Source: Cellulomonas fimi (GTDB taxonomy: Bacteria > Actinomycetota > Actinomycetes > Actinomycetales > Cellulomonadaceae). Taken from it: a DNA stretch of 64,000 nt. Shown piece by piece: positions 25,971-33,337 of this stretch. The position numbers and the translations under genes are program-made. The stretch is taken from assembly GCF_028527925.1 (NCBI RefSeq), contig NZ_JAPESW010000023.1, forward strand, positions 1 through 64,000, given 5' to 3'. The notes under the pieces are model-generated. The model saw only the letters and a list, made by a program, of their open reading frames with translations, was not told the origin of the DNA and searched no databases. Position 1 is the stretch's first letter. Each line of letters begins with the position of its first letter.

Positions 25971-27155
25971 GTGGCCGGTTCGCAGTCCTCGTTGCGTGAA
26001 GCCAACCGCAGCGCCGTCGTCGAGACCGTCAAGCGGCACGGTGGCCTCACCCAGGTCGAGCTCGTCGGTGCGACGGGCCTGTCCCCCGCGACCGTCTCCA
26101 CGATCGTCAAGCAGCTGGTCTCCGACGGCGTCGTCGAGGTCCGCACGACGATCCGCACCGGTCGCCGCGCGCAGCTCGTCACGCTCGCCCACCGCGTCGG
26201 CCTCGCCGTCGGCGTGCACGTCGGGCACCGCCACATCCGCGTCGCGATCGCCGACTTCACGCACGAGGTGCTCGCCGAGCGCGTGCTGCCGATGCCCGTC
26301 GACCACCCGGTCGACACCTCGCTCGACCGCACCGCGCTCCTCGTCGTCGACCTGCTCGAGCGCCTCGGCCTCGCGATGCAGGACGTCGTCGGCATCGGCA
26401 TCGGCCTGCCCGCGCCCGTCGACGACGCGACCGGCATGATCTCGGTGCGCGGCATCATGCGCGGCTGGGACGAGGTGCACGTCGGGCACGTCCTGTCCAA
26501 GCGCCTCGCGCTGCCCGTCTACGTCGACAACGACGCCAACCTGGGCGCGCTCGCCGAGAGCACGCGCGGCGCGTCGCGCGAGTACCGCGACAGCGTCTAC
26601 GTGCGCGCGTCCTACGGGACCGGCGCCGGCATCGTCATCAACCACCAGCTCCACCGCGGGTTCGCCGGCACCGCCGGCGAGATCGGCCACGTCCAGGTCG
26701 ACCCGCAGGGCGACATCTGCCGCTGCGGCAGCCGCGGGTGCCTCGACACCGTCGTCGGCGCGCGCGCGATCGTCGAGCCGCTGCGCGCGACGCACGGCAA
26801 CCTCACCCTGCGCGACGTCGTGCAGCGCGCCCGCGACGGCGACCCCGGCTGCGCGCAGGTCATCGCCGACGCGGGCGCCGAGATCGGGGCCGTCGTGTCG
26901 GGCGTGGCGATGACGGTCAACCCCCAGTGCATCGTCGTCGGCGGCGAGCTCGCCGAGACCGGCGAGATCCTGCTCCAGCCGATGCGGGAGGCGCTGCGCC
27001 GGCGCGTCCTGCTCAACCAGATCGCCCCGCTCGAGGTGATCCCCGCCGAGCTCGGCAACGCCGCCGAGGTCGCGGGGGCCATCGCGTTGGTGATGCAGCA
27101 CGCCGACGTCGACCTGGACCCGCCCCTGACCGCTCCCGAGCGGGCCGACGCATGA
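25971..27155 (+). CDS. ROK family transcriptional regulator
   Basis: 394 residues. An N-terminal winged helix (LREANRSAVVETVKRHGGLT, TGLSPATVSTIVKQLVSDG) precedes a ROK sugar-kinase-like domain. The ROK zinc motif reads CRCGSRGCLDT, where the usual final Glu is Asp. It lies directly downstream of the monosaccharide importer and upstream of an ABC ATPase, so it likely senses an imported sugar and regulates one or both. GTG 25971 is the start. Confidence 0.9.
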   Translation: MAGSQSSLREANRSAVVETVKRHGGLTQVELVGATGLSPATVSTIVKQLVSDGVVEVRTTIRTGRRAQLVTLAHRVGLAVGVHVGHRHIRVAIADFTHEVLAERVLPMPVDHPVDTSLDRTALLVVDLLERLGLAMQDVVGIGIGLPAPVDDATGMISVRGIMRGWDEVHVGHVLSKRLALPVYVDNDANLGALAESTRGASREYRDSVYVRASYGTGAGIVINHQLHRGFAGTAGEIGHVQVDPQGDICRCGSRGCLDTVVGARAIVEPLRATHGNLTLRDVVQRARDGDPGCAQVIADAGAEIGAVVSGVAMTVNPQCIVVGGELAETGEILLQPMREALRRRVLLNQIAPLEVIPAELGNAAEVAGAIALVMQHADVDLDPPLTAPERADA

Positions 27156-27171
27156 ACCGCCCGGAGGCATG

Positions 27172-27993
27172 ATGACTGGAACGACCGTGAAGGACGAAGG
27201 GCAGGTGCGACCGATGGCGACGACGCCACCCCGCGTGCCGCTGCTGTCCATGAAGCAGATCACCAAGAGCTTCAACGCCGTCGAGGCGCTCGTCGGCGTC
27301 GACCTGGAGGTGCACGCGCACGAGGTCGTCGCGCTCGTCGGCGACAACGGCGCCGGCAAGTCCACGCTCGCCAAGATCGTCTCCGGGGTGCTCACGCCCG
27401 ACTCCGGCATCGTCGAGATCGACGGCGAGCCCGTCTCCATCACCTCCCCGTCCTCCGCGCACGCGCTCGGCGTCGCGACCGTCTTCCAGGACCTCGCGCT
27501 GTGCGACAACCTCGACGTCACCGCGAACCTGTTCCTCGGGCGCGAGCTCACCCGCGGCGGCTCCGGCCTGCGCGACGGGGAGATGGAGCAGACGACCAAG
27601 CGCATCCTGCAGGACCTCAACAGCCCCATCCCGTCGGTCAAGACCGAGCTGCGCGCCCTGTCCGCCGGGCAGCGGCAGTCCGTCGCCATCGCCCGCACGC
27701 TCATCGGCAACCCGCGCATCGTCGTGCTCGACGAGCCGACCGCCGCCCTGTCCGTCGCGCAGACCGCCGAGGTGCTCACCCACATCGAGCGGCTGCGCGA
27801 GCTCGGCCTGGGCGTCATCCTCATCAGCCACAACATGGTCGACGTGCGCGCGGTGTCCGACCGCATCGAGGTGCTGCGCCACGGCCGCAACAACGGGTCG
27901 TTCGACGCCGGGACCGCGAGCTACGAGAGCATCCTCGCCGCGATCACCGGAGCCACGAAGTACACCCAGGGCGGGGACCGGCGGTACGGATGA
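27172..27993 (+). CDS. Sugar-type ABC transporter ATP-binding protein, single domain, no adjacent permease
   Basis: 273 residues with one ABC domain: Walker A GDNGAGKST, signature LSAGQRQSVAI (an LSAGQ form), Walker [13 protein letters not shown] and switch His in ILISHNMVDVR. It resembles FrcA-type half-size sugar ATPases. No permease or binding protein is adjacent, which is odd; it could serve a distant permease. ATG 27172 is favoured by GGAGG four bases upstream (ATG 27169 and ATG 27214 are alternatives). It overlaps the next gene by four bases. Confidence 0.88.
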   Translation: MTGTTVKDEGQVRPMATTPPRVPLLSMKQITKSFNAVEALVGVDLEVHAHEVVALVGDNGAGKSTLAKIVSGVLTPDSGIVEIDGEPVSITSPSSAHALGVATVFQDLALCDNLDVTANLFLGRELTRGGSGLRDGEMEQTTKRILQDLNSPIPSVKTELRALSAGQRQSVAIARTLIGNPRIVVLDEPTAALSVAQTAEVLTHIERLRELGLGVILISHNMVDVRAVSDRIEVLRHGRNNGSFDAGTASYESILAAITGATKYTQGGDRRYG

Positions 27994-28433
27994 GCATCTT
28001 CGGTCGCCGCCCGCACGTCGCCGGGGTCGTCGGTGCCGGATTCATCGCCGCCGAGGCGCCCGCGCTGCAGACGTCGCTCCTCGCCGCGCTCACGGTGCAC
28101 GAGCGGGCCGCCCTGCACCCCGTCGCCGTCGAGCTGCGCGTGGACCGCGGCCGCGGCTCCCGGCTGGTCCTGAGCGCGCGCAACGTCGTCATCGGGTTCG
28201 TGCCGCCCGACGAGGTGCCCCTGCTCGCCGCGCAGCTGCCGGCCGGGCGCGCGCTGCTCGTCGTGCCCGGCGTCCTCTACCACCGGGACGGGCTGTGGCG
28301 GCTGTGGGTCGGGCCGGAGCCTTCCTCCTTCCCCGCGCCTGCTGAGGACCTCGACACGCTGCCCGTTCCCGACCCGTCGATCGCCGGGATCCCGCTGAAG
28401 ATCCTGCGGCCCAAGGACGACGACACCCCCTGA
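27990..28433 (+). CDS. Hypothetical protein coupled to the ABC ATPase
   Basis: 147 residues, soluble, ATG 27990 overlapping the ATPase stop (ATGA). It starts MSIFGRRPHVAGVVGAGFIA and has LPAGRALLVVPGVLYHRDGL and a Pro-rich C-terminus. I do not recognise a family. Tight coupling suggests a functional link with the ATPase, but nothing in the sequence shows what. Confidence 0.65.
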   Translation: MSIFGRRPHVAGVVGAGFIAAEAPALQTSLLAALTVHERAALHPVAVELRVDRGRGSRLVLSARNVVIGFVPPDEVPLLAAQLPAGRALLVVPGVLYHRDGLWRLWVGPEPSSFPAPAEDLDTLPVPDPSIAGIPLKILRPKDDDTP

Positions 28434-28476
28434 CGGGGTCGAGGTTCGGCCGTGCGAGGTCCTACGCTCAGCCGCT

Positions 28477-28980
28477 GTGACGGTCGAGCGGACACTGGCG
28501 CGGGTCGACGAGGACCTCCGCAAGGGAGACGTGGCGATGGCCCGCACCCGCCTGCGGAGCCTCGTCCAGTCCAAGCCTCAGGACCTCCTGGTCCGCGAGC
28601 GCCTCGCCGACGTCTACCGACACGAGGGCGCCTCCGTCGAGGCCGGGCGGTGGTCCTATCTCAGCGAGGAGCGCGTCGAGCGCGAGGTCACGGCGTACGA
28701 ACGCGCCTGCGGCCGTGATCCCGTCCGCATCATGCGCGGGCTGCGGTGGACCGGGACGGAGTCGGACGCCACGACCGAGGTCGCGCAGGAGCGGCTCCGC
28801 GAGGTCAAGGCGGCCGCCGAGAGCAAGGCGGGCAAGAAGCTCGACTGGTCGAGTCGCGGACGCGACACCGATGACCCGTGGTGGCAGGACGTCTTCGGCC
28901 TCGGTTGCGGTGCCGCCCTCCTGCTGGTCCTCGTCCTGTCCGTGATCGGCGCGGTGACGGTCGTCCGCTGGTTCATGTGA
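28477..28980 (+). CDS. DUF6584-like protein with C-terminal TM helix
   Basis: 167 residues. The N-terminal half (TLARVDEDLRKGDVAMARTR, LVRERLADVYRHEGASVEAG, RWSYL) looks like a TPR-like repeat of the DUF6584 type. A single strongly hydrophobic helix (ALLLVLVLSVIGAVTVVRW) ends the protein. GTG 28477. Function unknown. Confidence 0.7.
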   Translation: MTVERTLARVDEDLRKGDVAMARTRLRSLVQSKPQDLLVRERLADVYRHEGASVEAGRWSYLSEERVEREVTAYERACGRDPVRIMRGLRWTGTESDATTEVAQERLREVKAAAESKAGKKLDWSSRGRDTDDPWWQDVFGLGCGAALLLVLVLSVIGAVTVVRWFM

Positions 28981-29002
28981 GACCGGATCCTTCATCATCG
29001 GG

Positions 29003-29044
29003 GCGCCTTGTTGAAGGCTGTGGCCAGAGCCTTCAACAACGCGC
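29003..29044. repeat. Perfect 12-bp inverted repeat (extended to 16 with one mismatch), probable terminator
   Basis: TTGTTGAAGGCT (29008-29019) pairs with AGCCTTCAACAA (29028-29039) around an 8-base loop, and GCGC flanks extend the stem. The arms are much lower in GC than their surroundings. It lies 23 bases after the DUF6584 gene. There is no T-tract, so an operator role is also possible. Confidence 0.6.
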
Positions 29045-29137
29045 GCACCGTCGGCCCGCTGACGCCCCTGCCGGTCAGGCTGCGGCCGCGTCGGGGCGGC
29101 GGGAGCATGGGAGCGTCGCCGACGACGGGAGCGCACG

Positions 29138-29425
29138 ATGAGCGAGCTGACCAGGACCACGACGGACCCTGACGAGATCCGCCGGTTCATCGAGGGCCAC
29201 CACGCGACGCCCGCGCTGATCCGCGCCGTCTACCCGGAGGACCCGCGGATGCCCGCCGTCATCTTCCCGGAGGGCCCGAGCGGGCACGGCGCCGAGCGCG
29301 CGACGTGGGAGGAGTTCTTCGCGGCCCTCGACGCGTCGAACCTGGCGTTCCAGTACCCCCTGCCCGCCACGCCCGGCGGCCACACGCCCCCGTTCTTCGA
29401 GCTGATCCAGCGCGAGGACGACTGA
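29138..29425 (+). CDS. Hypothetical protein, 95 aa
   Basis: Begins MSELTRTTTDPDEIRRFIEG, with RATWEEFFAALDASNLAFQY near the C-terminus. Small soluble protein with no TM segment. GGGAG lies just upstream of ATG 29138. Family not recognised. Confidence 0.6.
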   Translation: MSELTRTTTDPDEIRRFIEGHHATPALIRAVYPEDPRMPAVIFPEGPSGHGAERATWEEFFAALDASNLAFQYPLPATPGGHTPPFFELIQREDD

Positions 29426-29475
29426 CGCGTCGTCGTCGCGCGTCCCGTGTCGTCGGTGTCCGCCAGGATGGCGGC

Positions 29476-29990
29476 GTGCCGATCCTCCCCCGCGAGCGCG
29501 ACCCCCGACTCATCACGATCCGGCGCGGCGGGACGCTGACCGACGAGCACCACGTCCTGCTCGCCCGCTGGGCTCTGACGTGCGCGGAGCACGCCTCCCG
29601 CTGTTCCGGCACGAGAGCGACGACGGCCGCCCGGCCGAGGCGCTGCGCATCGGCCACGCGTGGACGCGCGGCGAGGCCACCATGCGCGACGCGCACAACG
29701 CCGCCTTCCAGGCCAACGCGGCCGGCCGAGGGCTGCCGGAACCCGCGCGGTTCGCCGCCCTGTCCGCGGGTCAGGCCGTCGCCGTCGCGCACGTCGCCGC
29801 GCACGACCTGGGCGCCGCCGCCTACGCGATCCGCGCCGCCGCGGCCGCCGCCCCCGAGCCGGAGCGGGAGGCCGCCCGGGTCGCCGAGCTCCGCTGGCAG
29901 CGTGACCTCCTCCCGCCCGAGGTGCGCGACCTCGTGCTCGACGACCAGCGCAGGCGGAACGCGATCTGCTGGGACGTCTTCACCGACTGA
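29476..29990 (+). pseudogene. Frameshifted putative immunity-like/SbcC-annotated small protein
   Basis: The N-terminal part (PRLITIRRGGTLTDEHHVLL, WALTCAEHA) is encoded from GTG 29476 in one frame. The continuation (LPLFRHESDDGRPAEALRIG, AWTRGEATMRDAHNAAFQAN, AHDLGAAAYAIRAAA) is in the next frame and ends at 29990. The family normally reads through this junction (about CAEHxLPLF), so one base appears to be missing near 29590-29595. It is either a real inactivation or a sequencing error. The function of the family is not firmly known. Confidence 0.6.
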
Positions 29991-30098
29991 CGTCTGACGA
30001 CGGGCGAGGACACTCCGCACCTCGTCGGCGGACGCGCTGCCTCGTCGGCGGTCCCGCGGCTCTGTGGCCGGCTTCACGATCGCCCGCATTGCCCTCGC

Positions 30099-30114
30099 AT
30101 ACCCCCGGGGGTAT
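30099..30114. promoter_or_regulatory. Perfect palindromic CsoR/CstR-type operator
   Basis: ATACCCCCGGGGGTAT is a perfect 16-bp palindrome with the TACCC...GGGTA form bound by the CsoR/RcnR family. It lies 10 bases before the reductase-rhodanese start. A related copy at 32031-32046 precedes the regulator gene. Confidence 0.75.
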
Positions 30115-30124
30115 CGTCGGGCGC

Positions 30125-31861
30125 ATGCCCAGCACCGGTCCCACCCTCCCCGCGCAGCCGAGCGACGCCTCGCACCGCCTCGTGATCGTCGGCGGCGTCG
30201 CGGGCGGCATGAGCGCCGCGGCCCGCGCGCGCCGGCTGTCCGAGTCGGCCGAGATCGTCGTGCTGGAGCAGTCCGAGTACGTGTCGTTCGCCAACTGCGG
30301 CCTCCCGTACCACCTGTCCGGCGAGATCGCGGACCGCGACGACCTGCTGCTCCACACCCCCGCGACCCTGCGCGCGGCGCTGAACCTCGACGTCCGCACC
30401 GGGCACCGCGTCGTCGCGATCGACCGCGCGGCGCGCGCGGTGACGGTCGAGACCGCGACCTCCGCCTACGACCTCCCGTACGACGCGCTGCTCCTCGCCC
30501 CAGGGGCCGTCGCGGTGCGCCCGCCGATCGACGGCCTCGATCACCCCGCCGTGCACGCGCTGCGCACGGTCCCCGACGTCGACGCCCTGCGGCAGCGCGT
30601 CGATGCGGCGCTGGACCGTGCGCGCGACGGACGCCCACCGCGGGCCGTCGTCGTCGGCGCGGGCTTCATCGGCCTCGAGGCCGTCGAGGCGCTGGTCCAC
30701 CGCGGTTTCGAGGTCGACCTCGTCGAGCTGGCCGACCACGTCCTCCCGCCGCTCGACCCCGAGCTCGCACCCCTGCTCGCCGACGAGCTCCTGGCGCACG
30801 GCGTCACGCTGCACCTCGGCGTGTCGGCCACGGCCGTCGCCGACGCGGACCCGTCGGACGCCGCGCCGGTGACGGTGACCCTCTCGGACGGGAGCGTGCT
30901 CGACGCGCACCTCGTCGTCGTGAACGTCGGCGTCCGGCCCGCGAGCGACCTGGCCCGCGACGCCGGCCTCGACCTCAGCGCGCGCGGCGCGATCCGCGTC
31001 GACGCCGACCACCGCACGTCCGACCCGCACGTCTGGGCGGTCGGCGACGCGATCGAGGTGACGCACGCCGTCACCGGCGACGTCGGCCCCGTCCCGCTCG
31101 CCGGTCCGGCGAACCGTCAGGGCCGCCGCGCCGCCGAGTCGATGCTCGGCCACCGCACCACCCCGCAGGCCGCCGTCCTCGGCACGGCGATCGTCCGCGT
31201 CTTCGGCCTGACGGCCGCGGTCACCGGCGCGAGCCAGGCGTCGCTGCGCCGGGCGGGCATCGCGCACGAGGTCGTCCACCTGCACCCGAACCACCACGCG
31301 GGCTACTACCCCGGCGCGTCGGCCGTGCACCTGGTCGCGTCGTTCGCCCCCGACGGGCGCCTGCTCGGCGCGCAGGCCGTCGGGCGGGAGGGCGTCGACA
31401 AACGCATCGACGTTCTCGCGACGGCCCTGCGCGCGGGCATGACCGCCGACGACCTCGCCGAGCTCGAGCTCGCCTACGCCCCGCCGTACGGGTCGGCGAA
31501 GGACCCGGTCAACATGCTCGGCTTCGTCGCGCAGAACGCCCTCGACGGCACGATGCCCCAGTGGCAGGCGACGGACCTGGCTGAGGTTCTCGCGTCCACC
31601 CTCGTCCTCGACGTCCGCTCCGCGAAGGAGCGCGCCGTCGCCCACCTGCCCGGCTCGCTGCACGTCCCCCACACCGAGCTGCGTGCCCGCCTCGACGAGG
31701 TGCGCGCCGCCGCCGACGGCCGCCCGATCAGCGTGCACTGCGCGAGCGGCGTCCGCTCCTACCTCGCGACCCGCATCCTGCGCGGCGCCGGCCTCGACGC
31801 CCGCAACCTCTCGGGCGGCTGGCTCACGCTCGAAGCCGTCCACCCGACCCTGTCCGCCTGA
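30125..31861 (+). CDS. CoA-disulfide (CoA-persulfide) reductase fused to rhodanese
   Basis: 578 residues. FAD domain GGVAGGMSAAARARR near 23-37, redox Cys58 in SFANCGLPYHLSGEI (the single-Cys CoADR signature), NAD domain VVVGAGFIGLEAVEAL and a dimerisation domain with AYAPPYGSAKDPVNM. A C-terminal rhodanese domain (about 485-578) has the active Cys539 in VHCASGVRSY. Such fusions reduce CoA-persulfides or polysulfides and handle sulfane sulfur. It heads a module with a Cys-rich peptide and a CsoR-family regulator, and sits directly behind the palindromic operator. ATG 30125 is only 10 bases from the operator, so the leader is very short. Confidence 0.92.
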   Translation: MPSTGPTLPAQPSDASHRLVIVGGVAGGMSAAARARRLSESAEIVVLEQSEYVSFANCGLPYHLSGEIADRDDLLLHTPATLRAALNLDVRTGHRVVAIDRAARAVTVETATSAYDLPYDALLLAPGAVAVRPPIDGLDHPAVHALRTVPDVDALRQRVDAALDRARDGRPPRAVVVGAGFIGLEAVEALVHRGFEVDLVELADHVLPPLDPELAPLLADELLAHGVTLHLGVSATAVADADPSDAAPVTVTLSDGSVLDAHLVVVNVGVRPASDLARDAGLDLSARGAIRVDADHRTSDPHVWAVGDAIEVTHAVTGDVGPVPLAGPANRQGRRAAESMLGHRTTPQAAVLGTAIVRVFGLTAAVTGASQASLRRAGIAHEVVHLHPNHHAGYYPGASAVHLVASFAPDGRLLGAQAVGREGVDKRIDVLATALRAGMTADDLAELELAYAPPYGSAKDPVNMLGFVAQNALDGTMPQWQATDLAEVLASTLVLDVRSAKERAVAHLPGSLHVPHTELRARLDEVRAAADGRPISVHCASGVRSYLATRILRGAGLDARNLSGGWLTLEAVHPTLSA

Positions 31862-31893
31862 CGTCGTTCGTCTGCTTCCCTGAGGAGACCACC

Positions 31894-32013
31894 ATGTGTT
31901 ACCCCGTCACCTGCCCGACCTGCGGCAAGACCACCTGGGACGGCTGCGGCATGCACGCCCAGGACGTCATGGGCTCCGTTCCGCCCGCCGAGCGCTGCAC
32001 CTGCCGCCGCTGA
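31894..32013 (+). CDS. Small Cys-rich conserved protein, 39 aa
   Basis: Starts MCYPVTCPTCGKTTWDGCGM and ends ERCTCRR, with six cysteines including one CPTC knuckle and one CTC. TGAGGAGACC provides a good ribosome-binding site. Peptides with this N-terminus are, to my knowledge, common and unnamed in actinobacteria. Its place between the persulfide reductase and the CsoR-family gene suggests metal or sulfane-sulfur binding, which is inference. Confidence 0.72.
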   Translation: MCYPVTCPTCGKTTWDGCGMHAQDVMGSVPPAERCTCRR

Positions 32014-32030
32014 CCCCTCCGTCGCGGCAG

Positions 32031-32046
32031 GTACCCGTGGGGGTAT
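32031..32046. promoter_or_regulatory. Second CsoR/CstR-type operator, upstream of the regulator gene
   Basis: GTACCCGTGGGGGTAT matches 13 of 16 positions of the operator at 30099, and both are followed by CGTCG. It lies about 30 bases before the regulator start, implying autoregulation. Confidence 0.68.
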
Positions 32047-32077
32047 CGTCGCCGCACCCCTTCCCTTGGAGATGACC

Positions 32078-32347
32078 ATGCAGCTCGACCCTGACGAGAT
32101 GAGCAGCGTCACCAACCGCCTCAAGCGCGCGCAGGGCCAGCTCGCGGGCGTCATCCGCATGCTCGACGAAGGCCGCGACTGCGAGGACGTCGTCACGCAG
32201 CTCTCCGCGGTGTCCCGCGCCCTCGACCGCGCCGGGTTCGCGATCATCGCCTCCGGCATGAAGCAGTGCATGACGCCGGGCGCCGACGGGGCGGAGGCCA
32301 CCCTGGACGTCGCCAAGCTGGAGAAGCTCTTCCTCTCCCTCGCGTGA
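32078..32347 (+). CDS. CsoR/RcnR-family regulator with CstR-like residue set
   Basis: 89 residues, all-helical DUF156 fold: VTNRLKRAQGQLAGVIRMLD and DVVTQLSAVSRALDRAGFAI. Counting from ATG 32078, Cys35 and Cys64 match CsoR Cys36 and Cys65, but the Cu-binding His (CsoR 61) is Gly60. Loss of that His with both Cys kept is the pattern of CstR, which senses persulfides by disulfide or polysulfide cross-linking. It probably represses itself and the reductase-rhodanese gene through the two GGGGGTAT operators. Confidence 0.88.
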   Translation: MQLDPDEMSSVTNRLKRAQGQLAGVIRMLDEGRDCEDVVTQLSAVSRALDRAGFAIIASGMKQCMTPGADGAEATLDVAKLEKLFLSLA

Positions 32348-32434
32348 CGTCCTCCGGTTGCCGCTGAGTCCGGGCGGGGCTGACAGTCTCTCCGTCGACC
32401 CGCTCTGATCTGCTGCGCGACCTGGAGGCCTGTG

Positions 32435-33121
32435 GTGAAGCTGCTGCTCACGTCCGGCGGGGTGACCAATCCCTCGATCCGGGGAGCGCTCGTCGAGATG
32501 CTCGGCAAGCCGATCGAGGAGAGTCACGCCCTGGTCATCCCGACCGCCCAGTGGGGTCACCCGATGTGCGGCCCGTCGTCGGTGCAGCGGACGACGGCGG
32601 CGGGGACGGGCGCCGAGCACCTGACCGGCCTGGGCTGGGCGTCCCTCGGTGTCCTCGAGCTCACCGCCCTGCCGACCATCGGCTCAGACCGCTGGATCCC
32701 GTGGGTCCGCGAGGCCGACGCGCTCCTCGTCGACGGCGGCGACGCCACCTACCTCGCCCACTGGATCCGCGAGTCCGGCCTCGACGACCTCTTCCCGTCG
32801 CTGCCCGACACGGTCTGGGTCGGCGTCAGCGCCGGCAGCATGGTCATGACGCCCCGCATCGGCGAGGTGTTCGTCGAGTGGCCGGGCGCCCCCGACGACC
32901 GCACCCTCGGCGTCGTCGACTTCGCGATCTTCCCCCACCTCGACGCCTTCCCCACCAACACCATGACCCACGCCGAACGCTGGGCGGCCGACCTCGACGT
33001 CCCGTCGTACGTCCTCGACGAGCAGACCGCGGTCGCGGTCGTCGACGGCTCGGTCGACGTCGTCTCCGAAGGCCGGTGGAGGCGGTTCGAGCCTGGACTC
33101 CCGAACGCACGGCGTCCGTAG
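32435..33121 (+). CDS. Peptidase E-like (S51 family) serine peptidase
   Basis: 228 residues. VGVSAGSMVMTPRIG holds the nucleophile Ser in the S51 G-x-S-A-G-S elbow, preceded by ADALLVDGGDATYLAHWIRE and followed by FAIFPHLDAFPTNTM. Peptidase E hydrolyses Asp-X dipeptides; a close relative is cyanophycinase. GTG 32435 is favoured over GTG 32432 because GGAGG lies six bases upstream. Confidence 0.85.
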   Translation: MKLLLTSGGVTNPSIRGALVEMLGKPIEESHALVIPTAQWGHPMCGPSSVQRTTAAGTGAEHLTGLGWASLGVLELTALPTIGSDRWIPWVREADALLVDGGDATYLAHWIRESGLDDLFPSLPDTVWVGVSAGSMVMTPRIGEVFVEWPGAPDDRTLGVVDFAIFPHLDAFPTNTMTHAERWAADLDVPSYVLDEQTAVAVVDGSVDVVSEGRWRRFEPGLPNARRP

Positions 33122-33337
33122 TCGGGCCCCCGACCGGCGGCAGCATCTCGGACGGCGCGCCGACCTGGTCCGACGCGGCCGCCCCGGGTCCGGGCCCGTG
33201 ACCAGCCGCATCGCGAGATGGGCGGGTTCCCGAGGAGGGAGGGGTGTCGACCGGCCCACGCGGCCGGATCGCCGAGGCGGACAATTGCCCCGAAGACCTC
33301 TATAGCGGGCGTGCCTCATCTCCCACAGACTTGCTCG

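Noticed and set aside
32078-32347. Copper-sensing CsoR assignment
   Set aside because: The Cu-binding His position is Gly60 and the neighbours handle sulfur, not copper. Kept as CstR-like.
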